From Blattamonas nauphoetae (taxonomy: Eukaryota > Preaxostyla > Oxymonadida), in NCBI GenBank assembly GCA_033064195.1, contig JARBJD010000456.1, positions 1-48,019 on the forward strand: a stretch of 48,019 nt of DNA, given 5' to 3'. This document shows, in pieces, positions 32,111-39,293 of this stretch. The notes beneath the pieces were generated by a model that saw only the letters and a list, made by a program, of their open reading frames with translations, was not told the origin of the DNA and did not search any database. Position 1 is the stretch's first letter. Each line of letters begins with the position of its first letter. A program made the translations under genes and the position numbers.

Positions 32111-32335
32111 GCTCCCGTGAAAAAGTCATGCTTTTTAACGAGTGAAACAATTGGCCAAGAATTAAGATTTAGCAGATCGCTCCCGTGAAATAGTCATGCT
32201 TTTTAACGGGGGTACAAAGTTAAAAAGGTAAATCTAACTTATTTTGAAAAAATCACTGACGAGAAAAAGTCATGCTTTTTAACGAGGGTAAAAAAAGTCG
32301 TTCCCGTGATAAAGTCATGCTTTTTAACGAGGGTA
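32111..32335 (+). repeat. Four tandem imperfect hairpins
   Basis: The four units start near 32111, 32178, 32256 and 32301. The best form, at 32180, is CCCGT, G, AAATAG, loop TCATG, CTTTTT, A, ACGGG: two paired blocks around a 5-base loop. AAAGTCATGCTTTTTAACG is shared by nearly all. Spacers differ in length and sequence, so the hairpin itself is what is repeated. Confidence 0.75.
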
Positions 32336-32411
32336 GATAGGTGGACAATAAAAGGAATATATAGCAGATCTGAACATTCGAGATATAAAGCACAGGTCGA
32401 AACTAACATTT

Positions 32412-32670
32412 TCAGGAGCTAGTAGCTCAGTGGGTATGTTTCCATGGCCACCCGTTTCTAGGGGGTGGTTCGATTCAGGCGAGGGGCAATCTTAATTTCA
32501 AAAAAAAAGAAAAAAGTTTCAAAATGCCAAAATAATTTCAAAAATTTAAAAAAAATTCAAAAATTCAAAAAAAATTTCAAAAAAAAATACTTAGGAAAAT
32601 TTCAAAAAATTTCAAAAATTCAAAAATTCAAAAAAATTCAAAAATTCAAAAATTCAAAATTTCCAAAAAA
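32412..32670 (+). repeat. tRNA-derived SINE with (TTCAAAAA)n tail
   Basis: The A box (TAGCTCAGTGG, 32423-32433) and B box (GGTTCGATTC, 32467-32476) have exact tRNA spacing (44 bases). A CCACCC/GGGTGG hairpin lies between them in the anticodon-arm position. The acceptor arms do not pair. The head is followed by about 175 bases of TTCAAAAA-type simple repeat, a common SINE tail. This makes a SINE far likelier than a live tRNA gene. Confidence 0.55.
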
Positions 32671-32889
32671 GTTGAAGTATGAAACCTCGACGTAATTTCC
32701 CTTGATACTCAGGCAAAATGGTGCCCTCGTGGCTAATGCGTAGAACGAATTGAAGGTTGAATTGGAGACGGTGGATTTCTAGGAATCCGCCCTGGGGTTC
32801 ATGTTGGCCGCACTTAGATGTGCCCGTAAATCATGCCCACCCAAGACTTAACCCTTCAAGGAATTCGCCAGCAGTAGTCATTGAGTAGG

Positions 32890-32897
32890 ATCATGAT
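32890..32897. repeat. 8-bp target duplication, left
   Basis: ATCATGAT abuts the left end of the MITE and recurs at 33414-33421. Confidence 0.8.
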
Positions 32898-33413
32898 CAG
32901 GCATCTGAGTAGTCCCATCAAAATAGGTAAAACTGGGATCAATTGATGTCAGTGCCTAAATTTGGACTGAGATCAAATTTCAACTCTTTTCCTTTGAGAT
33001 TTTCTCATTATCACTTCATTAATCATGTTCAATTCACTTCTTGTTTTCACATAATGCTCTTCAATATTTCAGACAGCTCTTATTTCCCAAAAACACGCAC
33101 GATCACAATCACCAACACTTCTTTTTCGATGTATTCCCTTCATTGACTTTAGTCAGTGAGAAAAAACCATCAAAGAAGACATAATAACGCATTATCGACT
33201 TGGTTTTATAATTATTGTTGTAGAACAAACTGAAACAGCAGCACCCAAAGTTTGCATTTTCATGATCTATGAAGTGACCATTTTCCTTTTACTTTTTTCC
33301 ATTCAAATATCATATATAAGAAGACTTTTTGAAATGAAAGAAACGAAATGGTATTGTAGGTATTTAGTGGGATCAGATCCGACTGGGATCACTGGGATCA
33401 AATCAGAAGCCTG
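32898..33413. mobile_element. hAT-type MITE, 516 bp
   Basis: The ends are CAGGCATCTGAGT on the left and, reverse complemented, CAGGCTTCTGATT on the right, with an exact 8-bp target duplication (ATCATGAT). Inside both ends are repeats of ACTGGGATCA, as expected for hAT transposase sites. No transposase is encoded. It interrupts structured repeat copy A. Confidence 0.8.
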
Positions 33414-33421
33414 ATCATGAT
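33414..33421. repeat. 8-bp target duplication, right
   Basis: This is the second copy of ATCATGAT. Across the junction the repeat copy continues just as copy B does. Confidence 0.8.
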
Positions 33422-33545
33422 AGAGTGATCCCCAAAGGAGTATCGGGTTGTCCTACGGTACAATCATACAAAAACTTGATAAAGGAAATGATGAACGATT
33501 GAACGATGAAGGCTTGAATGATTGAATTTCAAGTTGAAAAATGAT

Positions 33546-33844
33546 ACCTCGACGTAATTTCCCTTGATACTCAGGCAAAATGGTGCCCTCGTGACTAATG
33601 CGTAGAACGAATTGAAGGTTGAATTGGAGACGGTGGATTTCTAGGAATCCGCCCCGGGGTTCATGTTGGCCGCACTTAGATGTGCCCGTAAATCATGCCC
33701 ACCCAAGACTTAACCCTTCAAGGAATTCGCCAGCAGTAGTCATTGAGTAGGATCACGATAGAATGATCCCCAAAGGAGTATCGGGTTGTCTCAGTTAGAG
33801 ACTTCGAACCCTCACAGGGTGAGAGTCCTACGGTAAAATCATAC
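33546..33844 (+). repeat. Structured repeat, copy B
   Basis: This is an uninterrupted neighbour of copy A with few differences from it, and it carries a 37-base double-hairpin unit (33788-33824) that copy A lacks. Its hairpins are at 33632-33653 and 33672-33685. It is followed by a GAAT/ATGA-rich simple stretch to about 33960. Confidence 0.65.
33788..33824 (+). mobile_element. Miniature double-hairpin unit, 37 nt
   Basis: It consists of GTCTC, loop, GAGAC, then the palindrome TTCGAA, then ACCCT, CAC, AGGGT and a closing GAGA. Copy A reads GGGTTGTC directly joined to CTACGGT (33446-33458) with nothing between, so an empty site lies in the same window. Related units sit at 34076, 39381 and 43107. 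Confidence 0.7.
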
Positions 33845-34021
33845 AAACTTGAATGAATGATTGAATGATGAAAGCCTGAATGATGAATTGAATGAATGAA
33901 TGAAAAAATGAAACAAGGAAGAAAGAAACAAAAAAGAAAGAAGCAAGATGAAAGCTAGCACAACAAGGAACAAGAAATAAAAAGTTCCAACACCTCACTT
34001 CACATTTCATTTATGATTTTT

Positions 34022-34051
34022 TTATTTTTTTGATTTTTTAATTTGTATTAA
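34022..34051 (+). promoter_or_regulatory. Polinton start-site motif
   Basis: TTTTTTAATTT and GTATTAAATG lead into the start codon at 34052. This is the same string as before the homologous gene at 6677. Confidence 0.55.
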
Positions 34052-34462
34052 ATGACAACAGTGAATACTACATATGTCTCGCTAAAGACTTCGAACCCTC
34101 CAAAGGGGAGTGAAAAACGTCGAACAGATGCCAAGCAAGCTTTGATTCAGTCAATGAAAGAAGAGAACTGTGAACTTGTCTCTGAGTATGTCAGACATAA
34201 TATCCCAGTCATCTATGTTCATGAGGGAGTTGAATGGAGAATAAAACCAAAGTTGTGGAATCAAGGAAACAGACCTCACATGTCACAACGTCGACACTAC
34301 ACTCAATCCTTTGTGGAGAATGAACTGAGGAAGTACAACTGTGAGCTCGTTGGTGAGTTCAAGCAGGTTCTGACTCCATTCAGAGAAGAATTTGGGGTGT
34401 TTTTGGTGTTCACAAAATTAACGCTGATTTTTTTTTATTTGAATTTTTTATTTTGCATATGA
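34052..34462 (+). CDS. Two-module Polinton accessory protein, 136 aa
   Basis: This is the homologue of the 129-residue protein at 6288-6677, on the opposite strand. Residues about 30-80 (KQALIQSMKEENCELVSEY to GNRPHM) and about 85-112 (TQSFVENELRKYNCELVGEF) match it closely; the end of the protein differs. Near the N-terminus it has about 12 extra residues (VSLKTSNPPKGS) which are encoded exactly by a double-hairpin unit (34076-34111) lying in-frame. The function is unknown. It forms, with the gene at 31112, the left terminal module of element 2. Confidence 0.6.
   Translation: MTTVNTTYVSLKTSNPPKGSEKRRTDAKQALIQSMKEENCELVSEYVRHNIPVIYVHEGVEWRIKPKLWNQGNRPHMSQRRHYTQSFVENELRKYNCELVGEFKQVLTPFREEFGVFLVFTKLTLIFFYLNFLFCI
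34076..34111 (+). mobile_element. Miniature double-hairpin unit inside a gene, 36 nt
   Basis: It starts GTCTCGCTAAAGAC, continues TTCGAA and CCCTC, and ends in GGGGAGT. It is in-frame and absent from the homologous gene at 6677, where the code passes straight from the Tyr codon to the NERRR stretch. Confidence 0.65.
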
Positions 34463-34491
34463 AGAGTAGGTCCTGTTAGTGCAAGTGTGAG

Positions 34492-34772
34492 ATCTCGACG
34501 TAACGTTCCAAGATACTCAGGCAAAATGGTGCCCTCGTGACTGATTCGTAGAACGAATTGAAGGTTGGATTGGAGACGGATGATCGAAAGATTGTCCCCG
34601 GGGTTCATGTTGGCTTCAGATTCTTTTCCAAGAATTTGTCCATAAATCATGCCCACCCAAGACTTATCCCTTCAAGCACTTCGCTATTCTCTGTGAGAGC
34701 GTAGCAGTCATTGAGAAGGATTGAGATAGATCGTCCCCAAAGGGGTATCGGGGTGTCCAAAGGAAACTTACA
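34492..34772 (+). repeat. Structured repeat, copy C
   Basis: This is the most divergent copy. Conserved blocks match A and B. The first hairpin is rebuilt as GGATGATC, GAAA tetraloop, GATTGTCC (34578-34597) and the second as AGATTCTT, TTCC, AAGAATTT (34618-34637). An extra CTCT/AGAG hairpin is present near 34690-34710. No gene lies in 34463-34849. Confidence 0.65.
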
Positions 34773-34849
34773 CGAACATGAACAGGAACTACTCAACGCC
34801 TATTTTTGTTTTTGGTGAAGACTGTCAATCGAAAAATAGAATTCATAGT

Positions 34850-35260
34850 TTAATACTCCAACATGAGATCAACAAGGAATTCGTAGTACTCCTTGATTAT
34901 TTTTCCATTGATTGTCTCTGATGTCTCCATCTCAATTGATTCACCAGAACTGTCTTTGAACCAGATCTTCACTATGGACTGTCGAGTACTTAATTCCCAC
35001 TTCTTTCGCTTCGCAATCTGTTCGTTGCAGAAAGCAACGTACGAATCATTGTGTGCATCAGTCTGGATCCAATCAGCGTGGATGGTGTAATTCTGAGGAA
35101 TATCTTTGGAGATGATTGTGGATGTACTGCCAATTTCTTCCTTCACATGTATGAGTTTGCAGTCGAGGAAGTAAATATATTTTTGTTTTCGGGAATTGAC
35201 AAAATCATGAGGAAATTGAGCAGTGTGAGAATTCTGAATTGAGAAGTATCGTTTAACCAT
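34850..35260 (-). CDS. Polinton hypothetical protein, 136 aa
   Basis: I do not recognise this protein. It looks beta-rich with a helical end (KIIKEYYEFLVDLMLEY), has no signal peptide or membrane segment, and begins MVKRYFSIQNSHTAQFP. It is the last gene of the minus-strand late cluster, 43 bases downstream of the capsid-type gene at 35304. That position would suit a minor virion or assembly protein, but this is inference from context only. Confidence 0.6.
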   Translation of the reverse strand: MVKRYFSIQNSHTAQFPHDFVNSRKQKYIYFLDCKLIHVKEEIGSTSTIISKDIPQNYTIHADWIQTDAHNDSYVAFCNEQIAKRKKWELSTRQSIVKIWFKDSSGESIEMETSETINGKIIKEYYEFLVDLMLEY

Positions 35261-35286
35261 GGTTCTTTTAGCAAAAATAAAAAATC
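35261..35286 (-). promoter_or_regulatory. Polinton start-site motif
   Basis: TTTTTTATTTTT on the minus strand is followed by GCTAAAAGAACC and the start codon at 35260. Confidence 0.45.
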
Positions 35287-35303
35287 AAAAAACACTTTTA
35301 TCA

Positions 35304-37013
35304 TTAATACCCTCTCTTCACTTCTTCATACGCTTCTTGGAGACGACGATCAATGACATATCGTACTCGTGGTTGTCCATTTTCAATCCAGAACAACCAG
35401 TATGTAGCCTGATGTAGTGCTAGAATTGGTGGAGGTGGTCCATCTTTGGTTGATGTGAAATATGGATCCAGAGCGCCCTGATTGATTGGTGTTCCTCGAT
35501 AGACAATGTTCACCGATTCTGCTGTTGAAATACCTTCTTCACCACCTGCAATTTCACTTCGATCTGTTGGAACCATGAAAGTGAAACAGGTTGCATCCGT
35601 CACAGCTCTATTTCTCACAAATTGACGTTCAACTCCGTTGAAGTCTTTTTCAAGGCGAGAATGGCAAATAGAATTTTCGAACTCTTCTGTTGCTGAACAA
35701 CCAATGAAATCACCATTCACCATCATCATTTGATAGAACTCTGGTGAGAGTGTTGACATTGGGAAATTGGGAAAGTTGGATCCAAGCATTTCAAATTGAC
35801 CAACGTAGTGAGGATTTCTGAAGACTGTACATTCATTTGGTCTTTCAGGGAACAAGCACATAAGATTCATGAGATTGTTGAGTTTGATACTGATGTTTGA
35901 TCTCACTCCCATTGCATTTGCTTTTGATTGAAATGATTGTGTGTCAATTCTTTCTGCTTTCAGGACATAAAGAGTCTTTGAATATGTGTTGAATAGGGAT
36001 TGTTTTGTTGCATCGGTGATTTGATATCCATAGCAAATCGAAGTGACTTTATCAACTGATGAATTCAGAACTGTGTAGGTTCTTGATATATACTGGATGA
36101 TTGCTGGTTTTTCAGCCATTGCATCTTCTTTTTTAAACGCACCATATTGCCAGACTGGATTTCCGATTTGGGTAAATTCCTGAGTCAAAATGCAGAACTC
36201 TCCGTCATGCATAAGTGACATTCGAGAAGAACCGACATTAAGCATTGGTGTCATATCTCCTTCATCAGTTGTATCTTGAATTGATTTTCGAATCACAGTT
36301 GAAGGTCGAATGGGACAATACACAAGCGAATCAGTTGTCAAGTGAAATCTCAATCGTAGATTGCCAAAGAGGGAATTTGGATACTGATCAAAGGTACTCA
36401 GTGGAAGTAAATTCACAAACGGAATAACCAGTGGAATTGTAAATGTGATTGTTTCCGGTAAATCTGAAGCACTCGAGCATAACGGTGTATAGTAGTATCC
36501 ACATACGCTTGGATCCATTCTCTGGACATTTTCCCAAAGACTATAGCAATGCTTCATGTTGTTTTTCTCTTCATGTGACTTGAATGTGTGATACAGAAAT
36601 GATTCATGGATGTGATTATTCTGGAGTGTGTTGTCAATAATGTTTCCTTGACTATCAACCAGTCTCATATCTCTAATTGCATCTGATGATGATTTATATC
36701 CGAAGAACATTCCGTACATTCCAACGTGTCGTGTAACGTACGAATCCGGAGGTTTGTGAACTGGAACAGTCACAGTGAGATCAATTCGCAAATGACTCTT
36801 CGCAAACTCAGTCACATCATGACCATCATAGCACAATGGAACTTCAATCTCATCTCCAATTCTACATGGCATAGGAGGATTGGTATTATGAACTTCTTGA
36901 ATTGAATATACATGAGGTTCCGAATCCCATTGCTTTGGCAGATATGATTGCACTTCGATTTGTTCAATTAATGTCGATGTTGGTTTGGATTGATTTGATC
37001 TGATACTGCTCAT
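35304..37013 (-). CDS. Capsid-type protein, paralogue 2, 569 aa
   Basis: A probable virion shell protein. It is clearly a paralogue of the protein encoded just upstream at 37060-38928. Both have an N-terminal 'SIQE' stretch and a strand-rich core with 'VPL...DD/DVTEF', and share the phrases IRDMRLVDSQGNI / FRDLTVLHNNQRI, 'KHCYSLWENV' / 'KHCHTPWQNAW', and YPNSLFGNLRLRFHL / YPRCLFGDLKLSVHI. Both also end in a similar 'PPPILALHQATYWLFWIENGQPRVRYV' style tail. Size and beta-richness suit a double-jelly-roll major capsid protein of Polinton type. Whether this or its twin is the major one is not decided by sequence alone. Confidence 0.65.
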   Translation of the reverse strand: MSSIRSNQSKPTSTLIEQIEVQSYLPKQWDSEPHVYSIQEVHNTNPPMPCRIGDEIEVPLCYDGHDVTEFAKSHLRIDLTVTVPVHKPPDSYVTRHVGMYGMFFGYKSSSDAIRDMRLVDSQGNIIDNTLQNNHIHESFLYHTFKSHEEKNNMKHCYSLWENVQRMDPSVCGYYYTPLCSSASDLPETITFTIPLVIPFVNLLPLSTFDQYPNSLFGNLRLRFHLTTDSLVYCPIRPSTVIRKSIQDTTDEGDMTPMLNVGSSRMSLMHDGEFCILTQEFTQIGNPVWQYGAFKKEDAMAEKPAIIQYISRTYTVLNSSVDKVTSICYGYQITDATKQSLFNTYSKTLYVLKAERIDTQSFQSKANAMGVRSNISIKLNNLMNLMCLFPERPNECTVFRNPHYVGQFEMLGSNFPNFPMSTLSPEFYQMMMVNGDFIGCSATEEFENSICHSRLEKDFNGVERQFVRNRAVTDATCFTFMVPTDRSEIAGGEEGISTAESVNIVYRGTPINQGALDPYFTSTKDGPPPPILALHQATYWLFWIENGQPRVRYVIDRRLQEAYEEVKRGY

Positions 37014-37031
37014 TTATAGAAAAATAAAAAA
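37014..37031 (-). promoter_or_regulatory. Polinton start-site motif
   Basis: TTTTTTATTTT followed by CTATAAATG sets the start at 37013, with a 7-base spacer. Confidence 0.55.
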
Positions 37032-37059
37032 TACAATATCATAATTTTCTTTCACTGTT

Positions 37060-38928
37060 TTAAGATTTCATTATTCCAAGTTCCTGATGTAACGCTTTCA
37101 GTGTGTGATTTGGGTAGTATTCAACTTTTGGTTCACCATTACTGAACCGTAATACCCACCAAGTTGTTGCAGTAGTTGCTAGAATCGGTGCTGGAGGATG
37201 CGTAAATGTTGTCATATTACCACCACTTTCACTTGGGTTGTAAACATTGTAGTATGTGTCAATATTGCCTTGATATATCGGTTGAGATCTCAAAGTGACT
37301 GGAACATTCTGACCTCTGGAACTGATTGAATCATTACAGTTTGTTGGACATCCACTTCTCTGAGTAGGAAAGCACAGAAGGAAGTCAGTATTGTCATGAA
37401 TCGGTCGCACTCTTTGCATTGTTTCATTTGGATATGTGCCATCACCAGTCAGTTTATCTTCGACAAGAGAATCCGTCAGTGATCGCTCCAAATCATCTGG
37501 AACAGCTAGGTACGAATCGAGATTGAGAGTTGACAATGCAAACTGATAGAAACGTGCTCCAATAATTGTTGTGGGTTGTTCTGGATAGTACTTGTTGAGT
37601 AGATTCACTTGGATATTCTTCTGCATTGGATTGTGAAAACATGTAACTTCATTGTCGTAGTGACGAAAGAGGAGCATGATATCCTTGGCATTAACGAGAA
37701 CCATTTGCTGAGTGCAATCAATACCTGATGGAGTCGGTGTCTTCTGAAATGGATAGAATGAGATCTTTTCTGCTGGAATTGTACCAGGACGATTTTGATA
37801 CATCTTCTTCAGATTCTCTATCGCAATTTCTTTCATTTTGTATCCAGAACTCATGCAATACACATCATCAATGCGATAATCCATAATGTTTAGTGAAATG
37901 TACTGATCCACAAATTCTGGTTCTTTTGTGACAGTTCCAGCTGAATTATAAACAATATCTTGAGTTACTGTTGGTTGCAGAAATGATTGACCAATCTGAA
38001 CGAAATTCTTCGTGCATGAGGTAATGAGATTGTTTAAGAAATATGGACGATGCTGAATACAATCCGCAATTGATGCTTTTATCTTAGGCGCTGCAGCGGT
38101 CCCAGTAACGATTAATGAAAGTGTGTTCTTCAGAGTGAGTTCAGGATTCACAGGACAACAAACGAATGCATCTTCATTGATGTGAACACTCAATTTCAGA
38201 TCTCCAAAGAGGCACCTTGGATAGTCAGTCATCCCTGAGAATATAAGAAGATCTTCAAGATTGATTGACACACGAATTGGGACATCAATAGTGTCTTTGA
38301 ATACAGCAGTTCCAGATGTTGTTGTGAAGTCTGATACAGGAATATAAACACCAGCAACAGATTCATCATGATTCCATGCATTTTGCCATGGAGTGTGACA
38401 ATGCTTACGATTCTCCAATTGACTCTTCGGTTTTATCATATTGTAGATGTGAGACTCCATTGATACATCATTAGTTGTTGTGCTGATGATTCTTTGATTG
38501 TTGTGAAGAACAGTAAGGTCACGAAAGATTGATGCCGAATGTTTGAGTCCAACAAAGATGAAGATTCTCTCATTCATGTACGAGCCAATTTTACCTGCAG
38601 TTTGTTTCCAGTTGTTGACTTTCAATGTAGCTGTCATTGTGAACGTAATGAATGAATCATCAATTTGACAAATGTCTTGATTGCCAGTGAGTGGAATGAT
38701 TATTTCCTGTCCTTTATAGAAGCGTGAATTCTCTGATGGTTTCAATTCCTGTATGGAAGTACTGTGTGCTCCATCATTCAGAAGGTAATTAATGTGATGT
38801 TCAGACATGAGTTGCTGTTGGATTTGACCAATATCATCCCTGGTATACTTGATTGATCCTGTAGTGTTTCCAGTTAATGATGATGCTCCTGTTCTTTTGT
38901 TTGTCAGATGTGTTATATGCGAGTTCAT
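37060..38928 (-). CDS. Capsid-type protein, paralogue 1, 622 aa
   Basis: A probable major capsid protein, beta-rich throughout. Beyond the motifs shared with the neighbour at 35304, both have a 'FxNPMQKNIQVNLL' / 'FRNPHYVGQFEML' region and close with an 'NGEPKVEYYPNHTL' phrase next to a Trp pair (TTWWVLRF). Polinton capsids are known to form a double-jelly-roll major shell protein plus a single-jelly-roll minor one; two proteins of near equal size that align end to end are more like two versions of the same protein. It lies 47 bases upstream of its paralogue, with a start motif of its own. Confidence 0.7.
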   Translation of the reverse strand: MNSHITHLTNKRTGASSLTGNTTGSIKYTRDDIGQIQQQLMSEHHINYLLNDGAHSTSIQELKPSENSRFYKGQEIIIPLTGNQDICQIDDSFITFTMTATLKVNNWKQTAGKIGSYMNERIFIFVGLKHSASIFRDLTVLHNNQRIISTTTNDVSMESHIYNMIKPKSQLENRKHCHTPWQNAWNHDESVAGVYIPVSDFTTTSGTAVFKDTIDVPIRVSINLEDLLIFSGMTDYPRCLFGDLKLSVHINEDAFVCCPVNPELTLKNTLSLIVTGTAAAPKIKASIADCIQHRPYFLNNLITSCTKNFVQIGQSFLQPTVTQDIVYNSAGTVTKEPEFVDQYISLNIMDYRIDDVYCMSSGYKMKEIAIENLKKMYQNRPGTIPAEKISFYPFQKTPTPSGIDCTQQMVLVNAKDIMLLFRHYDNEVTCFHNPMQKNIQVNLLNKYYPEQPTTIIGARFYQFALSTLNLDSYLAVPDDLERSLTDSLVEDKLTGDGTYPNETMQRVRPIHDNTDFLLCFPTQRSGCPTNCNDSISSRGQNVPVTLRSQPIYQGNIDTYYNVYNPSESGGNMTTFTHPPAPILATTATTWWVLRFSNGEPKVEYYPNHTLKALHQELGIMKS

Positions 38929-38947
38929 TTTATCAAAAATAAAAAAA
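38929..38947 (-). promoter_or_regulatory. Polinton start-site motif
   Basis: TTTTTTATTTTT followed by GATAAAATG gives the start at 38928. Confidence 0.55.
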
Positions 38948-38956
38948 CAATAATGC

Positions 38957-39259
38957 TTATTTCTTTTTCAGTTTCTTCTTCTTTGCTTTCGGCTTCAGCT
39001 TTTCTTCCAGTCTCAGTATTTCTCCTCTGAGTTTGTTCGCAACTGCAGTGTTTCCTTCATTCATTGCTTGCTCATATTGTGCCATCTTTTCTGCGTGGAT
39101 TTGCTGATCCGATTTCACGTCTGGGATCATTTCAACTCCTGTCTGTGCAACCTTCGAAATCAGTGGTCCAACGAAGGGAATGAGATTCAGAAAGGGAGCT
39201 CCAACTCTGAGGATGTTTTTGCCAACTGCTGCTAATTTTGATAACCAACCTGGTGCCAT
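38957..39259 (-). CDS. Small virion-type protein with hydrophobic helix and basic tail, 100 aa
   Basis: It starts MAPGWLSKLAAVGKN, followed by a hydrophobic amphipathic stretch (ILRVGAPFLNLIPFVGPLISKV), a helical linker and a Lys-rich end (LKPKAKKKKLKKK). The same MAPG start and a similar hydrophobic stretch appear in the 52-residue protein at 39483. The order, small size, amphipathic segment and position next to the capsid genes recall membrane-active or core proteins of adenovirus-like particles, but I cannot name a homologue. Confidence 0.65.
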   Translation of the reverse strand: MAPGWLSKLAAVGKNILRVGAPFLNLIPFVGPLISKVAQTGVEMIPDVKSDQQIHAEKMAQYEQAMNEGNTAVANKLRGEILRLEEKLKPKAKKKKLKKK

Positions 39260-39277
39260 TTATGTAAAAATAAAAAA
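39260..39277 (-). promoter_or_regulatory. Polinton start-site motif
   Basis: TTTTTTATTTTT followed by ACATAAATG gives the start at 39259. The string is identical to that before 39641. Confidence 0.55.
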
Positions 39278-39293
39278 CTGGAACACAAACAAA

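Larger units (their letters stand above)
32684..33458 (+). repeat. Structured repeat, copy A (split by MITE)
   Basis: The 5' part is 32684-32897 and the 3' part resumes at 33422 after a MITE. It shares long blocks with copies B and C, such as GATACTCAGGCAAAATGG and AAATCATGCCCACCC. The variable parts keep hairpins: 32770-32791 (GGTGGATT paired with AATCCGCC) and 32810-32823 (GCAC paired with GTGC). It is not coding. A folded RNA is the likeliest product. Confidence 0.6.
31706..34051. other. Non-coding spacer of Polinton end module, packed with repeats
   Basis: This 2.3-kb stretch holds no gene I trust. Left to right it contains a tRNA-like SINE head on the minus strand, four tandem hairpins, a tRNA-like SINE on the plus strand with an A-rich tail, a structured repeat copy A split by a hAT-type MITE, repeat copy B with a double-hairpin insert, and a GAAT/ATGA-rich tail. 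Each is listed separately. Confidence 0.7.

Noticed and set aside
32111-32335. CRISPR-like array
   Set aside because: The repeats are hairpins with spacers of unequal length, in AT-rich eukaryotic DNA with no cas genes. Repeats differ from each other as much as the spacers allow.
32465-32695. 76-residue Lys/Phe-rich ORF
   Set aside because: It is a read-through of the TTCAAAAA simple repeat of the SINE tail.
32684-33844. Group I intron
   Set aside because: The GACT...AGTC pairing around the TTCGAA unit in copy B resembles a P7/P8 arrangement, but that segment is an insertion absent from copy A, and I find no convincing P, Q, R, S elements or a guanosine site.
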